A stretch of DNA of 42,844 nt. Origin: Candidatus Omnitrophota bacterium. Its GTDB lineage: Bacteria; Omnitrophota; Gorgyraeia; Duberdicusellales; 4484-171. Made by a program: the position numbers and the translations under genes. The stretch is taken from assembly GCA_003565945.1 (NCBI GenBank), contig PXAH01000096.1, positions 1 to 42,844 of the forward strand. The letters run 5' to 3'. Below, piece by piece: positions 1-7,048 of the stretch (position 1 is the first letter of the stretch; every line of letters starts with the position of its first letter). The notes beneath the pieces were generated by a model, which had not been told where the DNA came from, did not search any database, and saw nothing but the letters and a program-made list of their open reading frames with translations.

Positions 1-35
1 AGGGCAGTTAAGAAGATATTGAAGATCAAATGAAG

Positions 36-187
36 CCAAGACTTATGGAGCGAACGTAGTAAGCGAACATAAGTCTTTGGCTGAATTTGGCCCCCACACC
101 AATTGTAGTGATTACGTTATTTACTCAATTGGTGTGGGGGTCAATTCGACTAAACCCTTTTACAAGCCGAAGGCGCAGTAAAAGGGT
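36..187. repeat. Array of three consecutive hairpins upstream of rbfA
   Basis: Three inverted repeats lie end to end. Hairpin 1 pairs 36-47 with 68-80 (arm CCAAGACTTATG, one bulge). Hairpin 2 pairs 91-105 with 126-140, a perfect 15 bp stem (CCCCCACACCAATTG) with a 20 nt loop and extra GAATT/AATTC pairing outside. Hairpin 3 pairs 154-163 with 178-187 (ACCCTTTTAC). No T-run follows any stem, so none is a standard intrinsic terminator. The arms are unrelated to each other, but loops 1 and 3 contain GCGAA/CCGAAGG words also seen in other repeats of this window. Confidence 0.75.
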
Positions 188-206
188 AAGTCTCATTAAA
201 GAAGTG

Positions 207-235
207 TTGATAAGCTAGGCGGTTTAGGTTATAAT
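207..235 (+). promoter_or_regulatory. Sigma70-type promoter for the rbfA operon
   Basis: TTGATA at 207-212 and TATAAT at 230-235 are separated by 17 bp. The predicted start is near 242, about 25 nt before the rbfA ATG. A 6 bp inverted repeat (GTGTTG 204-209 / CAACAC 237-242) brackets the promoter. Confidence 0.65.
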
Positions 236-266
236 CCAACACTAAGCCGTTGCCTGATATTTTAAT

Positions 267-617
267 ATGTCGATAAGAACTGAAAAAATCAATCATGAAA
301 TTCGCAAGCAGCTGATGGGGATAATTGAGCATGAGGTAGATGATCCCGATTTGAGGCTGTTAAGCATAGTCAGGGTCGAGGCTACTGCCGACCTTGAAGA
401 AGCTAAGGTGTATTTTAGCCTGCTTGACCAAAAGCAGTATTTAAAATGCAAAAAAGCTTTAAAAAAAATGAAAGGTTTTATTAAGTCTAATTTAGCTAAA
501 AAGATAAGGCTGAGGAAAATGCCGGAATTGTCATTTCTTTTTGATGATTCCATCAGTTACAGCGTGGGTATCCACAAGAAAATAGAAGAATTGAAAGATG
601 AAGAAGATAAGAAATAA
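267..617 (+). CDS. rbfA: Ribosome-binding factor A
   Basis: RbfA is a small KH-fold protein that binds the 30S subunit during late 16S rRNA maturation and cold adaptation. The 116 aa length is normal for the family. The N-terminal part carries the expected KINHEIRKQL segment, then DPDLRLLSIVRVEATADLEEAKVYFSLL, quoted here only as a continuous family-typical block around residues 27-54, and a C-terminal PELSFLFDDSI segment near residues 85-95. The ATG has no strong Shine-Dalgarno but lies just after a good promoter. It overlaps the next gene by 20 bp. The order rbfA, nrnA, truB, ribF is the classic tail of the nusA-infB operon, but infB would have to lie left of the window. Confidence 0.93.
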   Translation: MSIRTEKINHEIRKQLMGIIEHEVDDPDLRLLSIVRVEATADLEEAKVYFSLLDQKQYLKCKKALKKMKGFIKSNLAKKIRLRKMPELSFLFDDSISYSVGIHKKIEELKDEEDKK

Positions 618-1575
618 TAAAATTGAAAAAATAATCGAAATTATCAAAAAAAATAATAGCTTTTTGATAACAGCTCACATGAACCTTGAGGGAGACGCTC
701 TTGGTTCAGAGTTAGCTTTGTATTTTATTCTTAAGCGGTTTAAAAAGAAAGTTATTATTTGTAATCATGATAGTACTCCGGAAGCTTATAATTTTTTACC
801 CGGGCACCGGTTTATTAAAAACGAGGTAGGCGGGAAAAAGTTTGATGTTGCTTTTGTTTTGGATTGTTCTGATCTATCAAGGTCAGGTAGTGTAGAGGCA
901 AAGATAGCTAAGCAAGCCTTTGTGGTTAATATTGACCACCATATAAGCAATACCCGGTTTGGTGATATAAACTGGCTGGAACCAAAGGCCAGTTCAGTTT
1001 GTGAGATGATTTATCATCTGGCACGGGGGTTGAAAGTAATGGATAAGAAAATAGCTTTGTGTCTTTATACGGGTATTTTTACCGATACCGGTAATTTTAT
1101 TTATACCAATACTACCTCTGATACACATAAAGTGGCTGCTTCTCTTATGGGTTATGATATTTGTCCCCATGAGATTTACCGGAAAATTCACAGCTTGTGC
1201 CTTCCTGAAGACATTAAATTTATCGGCAGGCATATTTCACAGTTAAAGTTTAGTTCTGATAGAAAAATATGCTGGGTTATGATCTCAAGATGGCAGGAAA
1301 GAAAATATGACCTTACCGAGATAACTTTTTCAATAATGCGGCGTTTGAAAGATCCTTTAGTTTTTATTATTTTTAAAAAGGTGGGAAAGGAAAGAACAAG
1401 GGTAAATTTCCGGTCTCATTCCAAAATAGACGTGAACAAGATTGCTAAATTTTTTGGAGGCGGAGGGCATCAAAGAGCCAGCGGAACAACTATAGCCGGT
1501 AGCCTCAAAGATTCAGAAAAAAGAGTTATCTCTTTTGTGAGTGATTTTATAAATGCCGCAAAAAAAAGAAATTGA
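598..1575 (+). CDS. nrnA: DHH/DHHA1 phosphoesterase, NrnA-like oligoribonuclease/pAp phosphatase
   Basis: The 325 aa protein has an N-terminal DHH phosphoesterase domain and a C-terminal DHHA1 domain. Visible motifs are HMNLEGDALGS (residues 27-37), VLDCSD (88-93), DHH (113-115), GIFTDTGNF (159-167) and GGGGH (287-291). Family members are Mn-dependent enzymes that degrade nanoRNA and dephosphorylate pAp. The first motif is usually H-x-N-P-D-G-D; here the inner acidic residue is Glu31, a conservative change at a metal-binding position. The start overlaps the 3' end of rbfA and truB overlaps its own end, so translation is probably coupled. Exact substrate is inferred from the family. Confidence 0.88.
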   Translation: MKKIRNNKIEKIIEIIKKNNSFLITAHMNLEGDALGSELALYFILKRFKKKVIICNHDSTPEAYNFLPGHRFIKNEVGGKKFDVAFVLDCSDLSRSGSVEAKIAKQAFVVNIDHHISNTRFGDINWLEPKASSVCEMIYHLARGLKVMDKKIALCLYTGIFTDTGNFIYTNTTSDTHKVAASLMGYDICPHEIYRKIHSLCLPEDIKFIGRHISQLKFSSDRKICWVMISRWQERKYDLTEITFSIMRRLKDPLVFIIFKKVGKERTRVNFRSHSKIDVNKIAKFFGGGGHQRASGTTIAGSLKDSEKRVISFVSDFINAAKKRN

Positions 1576-2245
1576 GGCCCGCAAAAACGGGATTATTTTA
1601 GTAAATAAACCGTCAGGCATCACCTCGCATGATGTAGTTGATATAGCCAGGCGTAAGTTAGGGTGCAGGCGTATAGGGCATGCCGGCACTCTTGATCCTC
1701 TCGCCCAAGGCCTTCTGATTATTCTGGTTGGTTCCCACACTAAAATGTTTGATAAGTTTGTTAATTTCGATAAAAAATATGAAGGCACTTTAAAGTTGGG
1801 AAAAGTGACATCTACAGGTGATTCCGAAGGCCAAATTTTAGCGGTTAAGGACTGGAAAGGGATTTCTGCTTGCCAAATAAAAAATGTTTTTGAAACTTTT
1901 CAGGGCGAGATTGAACAGGTCCCTCCTATGGTAAGTGCTTTAAGGAGGGGAGGCAAAAGATTATATAAATTAGCCAGGAAAGGGGTAATTATAAAACTTA
2001 AGCCGCGTAAAATTACTATTTATGAATGTAGCCCGCAAGAGATACGCTTGCCTTTTGTAGATTTTTTCGTTCATTGCTCAAAAGGTACCTATATCCGTAA
2101 ACTTTCCGAGGATATCGGCAGTAAACTAGGCTGCGGAGCCCATGTAACCAAGATTGTCAGGCTTAAAATCGGCCCCTTTAGCGTAGAAAAGGCAGTAAAT
2201 CCTGGAGAAATAAATGAATCTCATCTACAAAAGTTCACTTCCTAA
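1553..2245 (+). CDS. truB: tRNA pseudouridine(55) synthase
   Basis: TruB converts U55 in the T-loop of elongator tRNAs to pseudouridine. The 230 aa protein has the N-terminal VNKPSGITSHDVV segment and the catalytic motif GHAGTLDPLAQG, with the nucleophilic aspartate at residue 48, the same number as in E. coli TruB. Further family blocks are YEGTLKLGKVTSTGDSEG, QVPPMVSALRRGGKRLYKLA and KGTYIRKLSEDIG. The protein is shorter than E. coli TruB because the C-terminal PUA-like extension is essentially missing, as in many compact bacteria. It overlaps nrnA by 23 bp and ribF by 32 bp. Confidence 0.95.
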   Translation: MPQKKEIEARKNGIILVNKPSGITSHDVVDIARRKLGCRRIGHAGTLDPLAQGLLIILVGSHTKMFDKFVNFDKKYEGTLKLGKVTSTGDSEGQILAVKDWKGISACQIKNVFETFQGEIEQVPPMVSALRRGGKRLYKLARKGVIIKLKPRKITIYECSPQEIRLPFVDFFVHCSKGTYIRKLSEDIGSKLGCGAHVTKIVRLKIGPFSVEKAVNPGEINESHLQKFTS

Positions 2246-3116
2246 ACCAGCTGATTCTTACGCGGTAACAATAGGGGTTTTTGACGGGCTGCATCTTGGA
2301 CATAAATATTTATTAAAAAAACTGAAGTCCGAAGCGGATAAAAGAGGCAAGCCATCCTTGGTAATTACTTTTGATTTTCCCCCTGAAAAAGTCATCTCTC
2401 CCGGTAGGCATATTGGTTATTTAACTGACTACAAGCAAAAGGCATCTCTAATTAATTCTTTAGGGATAGAAAACCTCTGGGTTTTAGAAACAAAAAAAGA
2501 TTTGCTCAGCCTTAAGGGGAGTGAATTTTTATCTTACATAAACAGCCGTTTTCCAATATGCCTTATGTTTGTGGGCAGTGATTTTCGTTTTGGCGCTAAA
2601 GCCAAAGATGATATTCAAAAATTAAAAAAACTTTCCCAGGCTTATCAGTTTGACTTAAGAGTTATTCAAAAAAAGAAGTTTAAAGGAGTTTTGGTAAGTA
2701 GTTCATTTTTAAGGAAATTAATAAGAGAGGGGAGGCTGGCTGAAGCCAAAAAATTTTTAGGCCGCGACTATGCGGTTAAGGGAAAGGTAAAAAGAGGCAA
2801 GGGACTGGGCCGGCGCTTAGGTTTTCCCACAGCTAACTTAGACACTTTTGGCTACCTTCTGCCGCGGCAGGGGGTATATTCTGCCTGGACTAAGGTAAGA
2901 GGTAAGATTTTTTTGTCAGCTGTCAACATAGGGAAAAAGGAATTTGAAAGCCATTTAATAAACTTTTCCAGAAATATTTTAAATGAAACAATAGAGGTAT
3001 TTTTACTAGAAAGAATAAGGGATGAATTGAATTTTAAATCTCAAGCCAAATTAGCTGAACATATCCAAAAAGATATTCAAACTATCACCGCAAAATATAG
3101 TATTCCTGCCAAATAA
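2214..3116 (+). CDS. ribF: Bifunctional riboflavin kinase / FAD synthetase
   Basis: RibF phosphorylates riboflavin to FMN and adenylates FMN to FAD. The 300 aa protein has the nucleotidyltransferase domain first, with VTIGVFDGLHLGH (HxGH at residues 27-30) and a VGSDFRFG block near 120, then the flavokinase domain with GLGRRLGFPTANLD at roughly 198-211 and an N-I-G block near 240. The ATG at 2214 is supported by a GGAG Shine-Dalgarno about 7 nt upstream, even though it lies inside truB. It is the last gene before the promoter of the dcw cluster. Confidence 0.95.
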   Translation: MNLIYKSSLPKPADSYAVTIGVFDGLHLGHKYLLKKLKSEADKRGKPSLVITFDFPPEKVISPGRHIGYLTDYKQKASLINSLGIENLWVLETKKDLLSLKGSEFLSYINSRFPICLMFVGSDFRFGAKAKDDIQKLKKLSQAYQFDLRVIQKKKFKGVLVSSSFLRKLIREGRLAEAKKFLGRDYAVKGKVKRGKGLGRRLGFPTANLDTFGYLLPRQGVYSAWTKVRGKIFLSAVNIGKKEFESHLINFSRNILNETIEVFLLERIRDELNFKSQAKLAEHIQKDIQTITAKYSIPAK

Positions 3117-3161
3117 AATACACAACTTGTTGTGATCAAAGAATTTATTCCGCTTTAAGCC

Positions 3162-3190
3162 TTGACAGTGCTATTAATTACATATATATT
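3162..3190 (+). promoter_or_regulatory. Promoter of the mraZ/dcw cluster
   Basis: TTGACA at 3162-3167 and TATATT at 3185-3190 are separated by 17 bp. The predicted start near 3197 falls at the first operator repeat, which fits repression by MraZ binding over the initiation region. Confidence 0.8.
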
Positions 3191-3196
3191 GGTGTT

Positions 3197-3220
3197 GTGG
3201 CATAAAGTGGAGTAAAGTGG
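3197..3220 (+). promoter_or_regulatory. MraZ operator, three GTGG direct repeats at 10 bp period
   Basis: GTGG occurs at 3197-3200, 3207-3210 and 3217-3220, exactly one helical turn apart, ending one base before the mraZ ATG. MraZ of E. coli and other bacteria is known to bind tandem TGGG-type repeats with the same 10 bp period in the leader of its own operon. The repeats here also contain the Shine-Dalgarno (GGAG 3209-3212). Autoregulation is inferred. Confidence 0.8.
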
Positions 3221-3221
3221 A

Positions 3222-3659
3222 ATGTGGTATGGCCAATATTTACATACTTTAGATAAAAAAGACAGGTTTATTCTTCCTGCTAAGTTTCGCGAGAAGATAA
3301 AAACAGAGGAGAACCTTTATTTTTATATTACTTGCGGCTTAGAAGGTTGCCTTTTTCTTTACTCTAAGGAAGTCTGGAAGCAATTAGAGGATAAACTCCA
3401 ATCCCTTTCTTTCACAAAACAGAAACCGCGTTTTTTTAACCGTCTTTTTTTTAGCGGAGCTTCTGAAATAGAAGTAGGCCCTCAAGGCAGAATAGCCCTT
3501 CCTCATAATTTAAAGCAGTACGCGGCGATCAGAAAAGAGATAGTAATTATTGGAGTAGGCAATAGAATCGAAGTTTGGGATAAAGAAAGGTGGGATGATT
3601 TTTATTCAAAAAATAAGAGTAGTTTTGAAGATATGGCCGAAGATTTATTTCAAAATTGA
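3222..3659 (+). CDS. mraZ: Transcriptional regulator MraZ
   Basis: MraZ is a DNA-binding protein made of two AbrB/SpoVT-like half domains and is the first gene of most dcw clusters, which it represses. The 145 aa length is typical. Half 1 shows LHTLDKKDRFILPAKFREK (residues 7-25) and half 2 shows EVGPQGRIALPHNLKQYA (around 86-103), matching the family's duplicated D-x-K-x-R-x-x-x-P-x-x-x-R signature. The ATG follows the GGAG in the operator region. Three GTGG repeats directly upstream support self-regulation. Confidence 0.93.
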   Translation: MWYGQYLHTLDKKDRFILPAKFREKIKTEENLYFYITCGLEGCLFLYSKEVWKQLEDKLQSLSFTKQKPRFFNRLFFSGASEIEVGPQGRIALPHNLKQYAAIRKEIVIIGVGNRIEVWDKERWDDFYSKNKSSFEDMAEDLFQN

Positions 3660-3668
3660 GGAGGTGGT

Positions 3669-3851
3669 ATGAGTAAAAGTATCAGAAAAAGAAATTGCAA
3701 GCAAGCAAAAAAAGAGGTTAAGCAAAAAATATTGGTAGGTTCATCTATAGTGAGCCTTCCAGGCCTTTCGTTCTCTAGCTGTAAATCCAGGGAGTTAGAC
3801 CTTACTTCTTTAAGCAGTAAGCAAATAAGGAAAAAAATCGGGTGGCTTTAA
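3669..3851 (+). CDS. Small basic hypothetical protein between mraZ and rsmH
   Basis: This 60 aa ORF has one of the strongest Shine-Dalgarno sequences in the window (GAGGAGGTGG ending 2 nt before the ATG). It fills the gap between mraZ and rsmH. The product is very basic at the N-terminus (RKRNCKQAKKEVKQK), has a short apolar stretch at 22-36 and two cysteines, with no domain I recognise. rsmH begins 3 nt after its stop and has a poor Shine-Dalgarno, so translation of this ORF may couple translation into rsmH. It could be a real small protein or mainly a translated leader. Confidence 0.5.
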   Translation: MSKSIRKRNCKQAKKEVKQKILVGSSIVSLPGLSFSSCKSRELDLTSLSSKQIRKKIGWL

Positions 3852-3854
3852 TTT

Positions 3855-4775
3855 ATGATTGGAGTAAAAAGTTTGGAAAAAAGAAATAAATGCCTTCACT
3901 ATCCGGTTATGTGGAAGGAAGCACTTAGCGGTTTAGGGATAGCTAAATGTAAATACGTGGTTGATTGCACGGCAGGATTAGGAGGTCACGCTTACAAAAT
4001 GCTTGAGGCTTGCCAAGAGCTTTTTTATTTAGGTATCGACAGGGATGGACAATCTTTGCGGCAAGCCGGAGATAAGCTTAAGCCTTTTGAAGGCAGATTT
4101 ACTTTAGTTCAGGAAAATTTTAGGAATATAGACTCGGTAAGCCGGCAAGTTCGGGAAGACAAAGCAGACGCTGTTTTTTTTGATTTAGGGGTTTCCTCTT
4201 ATCAATTGGCTGATCCTCAAAGAGGGTTTAGTTTCCTAAAGAATGGTTCACTGGATATGAGATTCGATGAGAATGATTTTGTTAAAGCTTTTGATTTGGT
4301 AAATAATTTAAGTCAGAGGGAATTAGTTGAAATATTTAAGAAATTTGGCCAAGAACGTTATTCACGCAGAATTGCCCGCCGGCTGGTTGAAGAGCGCAAA
4401 GATAGCCCGATTTCAACAACCCTCCAATTAGCTGGGATTATCGAAAAAAGTGTTCCTCCCAAAAGCCGCTTCGGGCGGATACACCCGGCCACCAGAGTCT
4501 TTCAAGCTTTAAGGATTGCGGTAAATAGAGAACTTGATTCACTGGAGGCGGCTCTTCCTGAGGCTATCGCTTTGCTTAAAAAAGGGGCAAGGATAGCGGT
4601 TATATCTTTTCATTCATTGGAAGACAGAATTGTTAAGCATACTTTTCGGGATTTTGCTTCCAAAAATATATTAAGCGTTATTACTAAAAAACCTTTAGTG
4701 CCTGATCAGGCTGAAATAACTTTAAATCGGCCTTCACGGCCGGCAAAGCTAAGAATTGCTGAAAAAATTAGCTAA
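3855..4775 (+). CDS. rsmH: 16S rRNA (cytosine(1402)-N4)-methyltransferase
   Basis: RsmH (MraW) uses SAM to methylate N4 of C1402 in 16S rRNA. The 306 aa protein has HYPVMWKEAL near the start, the SAM loop DCTAGLGGH (residues 38-45 region), DLGVSSYQLADPQRGFSF, GSLDMRFD, IHPATRVFQALRIAVN and the C-terminal ISFHSLEDRIVK, all diagnostic. It ends PSRPAKLRIAEK as expected. The start is not preceded by a clear Shine-Dalgarno, which suggests coupling to the small ORF just upstream. The position after mraZ is the usual one in dcw clusters. Confidence 0.95.
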   Translation: MIGVKSLEKRNKCLHYPVMWKEALSGLGIAKCKYVVDCTAGLGGHAYKMLEACQELFYLGIDRDGQSLRQAGDKLKPFEGRFTLVQENFRNIDSVSRQVREDKADAVFFDLGVSSYQLADPQRGFSFLKNGSLDMRFDENDFVKAFDLVNNLSQRELVEIFKKFGQERYSRRIARRLVEERKDSPISTTLQLAGIIEKSVPPKSRFGRIHPATRVFQALRIAVNRELDSLEAALPEAIALLKKGARIAVISFHSLEDRIVKHTFRDFASKNILSVITKKPLVPDQAEITLNRPSRPAKLRIAEKIS

Positions 4776-4779
4776 AGAG

Positions 4780-5136
4780 ATGAAAAAAACTCATTTATTG
4801 CTGGTCTTATCAATTTTTGCCTTGCTTTTATTTTATCTTCACCAAAAAATTCAAATTTACGCGGTAGCTTTTGAAGTAAGTAAGAGTTACGATGATTACC
4901 AGTTACTTGCTTCGCAAAGAGATTATTTAGGTTATAGATTTTCAAAAAGGACTTCTTTGTCTGAAGTAAGCCAATGGGTTGTAGCTGAAAATTTTTCCGC
5001 GCCGGGGAAAGAAAGGCTTCTTGCCTTTAGGCCTTATCCAGATACTGATCAGCTTCAAGTTGCCCGGCAGAAATCATTTTTTGAACGCTTACGTATTCCG
5101 GCATCAATTTCTGATGTTTTCGCGCGTGAGCGCTGA
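4780..5136 (+). CDS. ftsL: FtsL-like single-pass division protein
   Basis: The 118 aa product has a short basic N-terminus, one membrane segment (about residues 4-20) and a periplasmic region with short heptad-like helices, the architecture of FtsL. Sequence similarity in FtsL is always weak, so the call rests on architecture and on its place between rsmH and ftsI, where ftsL is normally found. FtsL works with FtsQ and FtsB to activate FtsW-FtsI. I chose the ATG 5 nt after the rsmH stop; an in-frame TTG at 4756 would add eight residues (MLKKLAKE) and overlap rsmH. Confidence 0.7.
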   Translation: MKKTHLLLVLSIFALLLFYLHQKIQIYAVAFEVSKSYDDYQLLASQRDYLGYRFSKRTSLSEVSQWVVAENFSAPGKERLLAFRPYPDTDQLQVARQKSFFERLRIPASISDVFARER

Positions 5137-5169
5137 TAATCCTCTTCGGGCAGCGGTTTTAGCCGCCTT

Positions 5170-5196
5170 AGCCTGCTAACCATCTCAAAGAGCAGG
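5170..5196 (+). promoter_or_regulatory. Hairpin that could mask the ftsI ribosome binding site
   Basis: CCTGCT at 5172-5177 can pair with AGCAGG at 5191-5196, which directly abuts the GTG start of ftsI and includes its weak Shine-Dalgarno. A second small stem, GCGG 5153-5156 / CCGC 5163-5166, lies just upstream. The 12-mer AGCCTGCTAACC at 5170-5181 recurs upstream of ftsQ at 18242-18253. Confidence 0.4.
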
Positions 5197-6852
5197 GTGA
5201 ATAAAAAAAGACTTTTCAGGTTTAAAGTAGTATATGCGGTTTTTGTGGGTTTGTTTTTAGTTCTTTCCTTAAGGATTGCCTATTTACAGATTTATAGGCG
5301 TGATTTTTTTACTCAACTATCTGAAAGGCAGCATTACGGCCTTTTTCAAATTAAAGCTAAAAGAGGTAGAATCCTCAGCCGCAACAAAGATGTCCTGGCT
5401 GAAAGTTTAAATTTTTATTCTGTTTTTGCCGATCCCTTTTTTATAAACGATAAAGCTCGGTACGCGAAAATTCTTTCGCAAGAGTTAGGTGTTCCGCGGG
5501 AAAGATTATTGTCCAGGCTAAAAATGAAAGGCCGGCGTTTTGTTTGGGTAAAAAGAAAAATAAATTGGCATGAAAAAAAACAACTGGAAAAGCTAAATTT
5601 AAGCGGAATCGGATTTATCAGGGAAGACCAAAGGTTTTATCCGGAAGCTGGCTTGTTTTCTTCACTCCTGGGCTTGGTAGATATAGATAATAACGGCATC
5701 GAAGGTATTGAGCTCTACTATGACCATTACTTACGCGGCAAACAGGGTTGGGTTAGGGCAATGCGGGATGGCACTTCTCAACGCTTGGTATTAACGCCTT
5801 TATTGACCAGGCTTCAGGAAGGAGCTGATCTAATTCTTACCCTTGATACCCGCATTCAGTACTGGTCTGATAAATACTTAAGGGAGCAGGTTGAGGAATT
5901 TCAGGCCAAAAAGGGGTCAGTTGTGGTTATGGACGCTGCAAGCGGTGATATTTTAGCATTGGCCAATTACAACGGCACAAAGGAATCAGGCAGGGGGGAT
6001 AACCGTCTTAATTTTTCCAGAAATGACGCGGCTATAGAGATGTTTGAACCTGGTTCGGTTTTTAAGGTGGTAGCTTTGGTTGCTGCTATTGCTGAAGGAG
6101 AGGTTCCTGAAAGTATTTATTGTGAAGATGGGAGGTTTAGAATTCCGGGATCTGTTTTGCGTGACTGGCGTCCCTATGGAGAGCTTTCTTTTGAGGAGGT
6201 TTTCCATAAATCAAGCAATATTGGTGTTGCTAAAATAGTTGAGTCTATGGGCAGAGATAAATTTTACGAATATTTAAGAAAATTTGGCTTGGGGGAAAGA
6301 ACCGGGATTGATTTTCCCGGTGAAATAAGAGGAAGCTTGCGGCCAGCGGAGCAGTGGTCAAGGACTTCCACATATATAATTCCTATAGGACAAGAAATAG
6401 GGGTAAATCTACTACAGTTAGCCAGAATTTTTGCGGTTATCGCAAATGGAGGAAATTTAGTGGCTCCGCGTTTGGCCGAGGCGGTTTGCCGTCAAGCTAC
6501 CTGTAAGGGCTTTGATTCTAAAAAAGAAAATATTTTTTCTGAATCAGTCGTCAATAAGGCCAGAGATATTTTAATAGGGGCGGTAGAGCAGGGGACAGGA
6601 GAGAGGGCTGCTGTTGAAGGAGAGGTGATAGGCGGTAAAACAGGAACCGCGCAGAAGTTTGATTTGGAATTAGGTAGATACTCTCCGGACAGATATAGAG
6701 CTAATTTTGCTGGTTTTATCTTAAGCACTAGCAGGCCGGTTGTTATCGCGGTAACGATTGATGAGCCAAAGGTTTCCCATTTTGGCGGAGTTGTGGCTGC
6801 TCCTCTTTTTCAAAAAATAGCTGAAAAAATTGTTGTTTATGATGTAGAATAA
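5197..6852 (+). CDS. ftsI: Septal peptidoglycan transpeptidase FtsI (PBP3-type, class B PBP)
   Basis: FtsI crosslinks septal peptidoglycan together with the FtsW polymerase. The 551 aa protein starts at a GTG and has one membrane anchor (about residues 11-31), a PBP dimer/pedestal region with the family-typical KAKRGRILSRN motif at 53-63 and GIEGIELYYD near 167-176, then the transpeptidase domain. Catalytic motifs are SVFK (Ser287, Lys290), SSN (339-341) and KTG (481-483). There are no PASTA repeats. A 60 bp gap with two small hairpins separates it from ftsL, and a 196 bp repeat-filled gap follows. Confidence 0.93.
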   Translation: MNKKRLFRFKVVYAVFVGLFLVLSLRIAYLQIYRRDFFTQLSERQHYGLFQIKAKRGRILSRNKDVLAESLNFYSVFADPFFINDKARYAKILSQELGVPRERLLSRLKMKGRRFVWVKRKINWHEKKQLEKLNLSGIGFIREDQRFYPEAGLFSSLLGLVDIDNNGIEGIELYYDHYLRGKQGWVRAMRDGTSQRLVLTPLLTRLQEGADLILTLDTRIQYWSDKYLREQVEEFQAKKGSVVVMDAASGDILALANYNGTKESGRGDNRLNFSRNDAAIEMFEPGSVFKVVALVAAIAEGEVPESIYCEDGRFRIPGSVLRDWRPYGELSFEEVFHKSSNIGVAKIVESMGRDKFYEYLRKFGLGERTGIDFPGEIRGSLRPAEQWSRTSTYIIPIGQEIGVNLLQLARIFAVIANGGNLVAPRLAEAVCRQATCKGFDSKKENIFSESVVNKARDILIGAVEQGTGERAAVEGEVIGGKTGTAQKFDLELGRYSPDRYRANFAGFILSTSRPVVIAVTIDEPKVSHFGGVVAAPLFQKIAEKIVVYDVE

Positions 6853-6863
6853 AATTAGGCTAT

Positions 6864-7010
6864 CAAGGTTTATCGTTTATCGGTTGCGTAACTGGAAACG
6901 TTAATCGTCCATCGTTAATCGTTTTTAACTTATTTACTGTTATTTATTTTTTTAACGCAACCGGTTAACGTTTAACGATTCGAGCTACGCAACCATTCAA
7001 CGATCGACAA
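6864..7010. repeat. Inverted GGTTGCGTA-family repeat mosaic between ftsI and murE
   Basis: The gap holds left arms such as GGTTGCGTAACTGGAAACGT (6882-6901) and right arms such as ACGATTCGAGCTACGCAACC (6975-6994) around an AT-rich centre, so the whole unit is an imperfect palindrome. The left arm is an exact inverted copy of 10092-10111 and the right arm is an exact inverted copy of 9983-10002 upstream of mraY. ACGCAACCATTCAACGAT at 6987-7004 recurs in direct orientation at 10072-10089. No coding sense is visible. Confidence 0.85.
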
Positions 7011-7048
7011 AATTAATAATAGTCCGGTTTAAAAAGGTTATGCTGGTT

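Noticed and set aside
150-332. 60-codon - strand frame over the rbfA promoter
   Set aside because: It spans a hairpin and the promoter and overlaps rbfA; no Shine-Dalgarno or family resemblance.
4756-4779. TTG start for the ftsL-like gene
   Set aside because: The ATG at 4780 follows the rsmH stop directly and gives the usual short cytoplasmic tail before the membrane segment.
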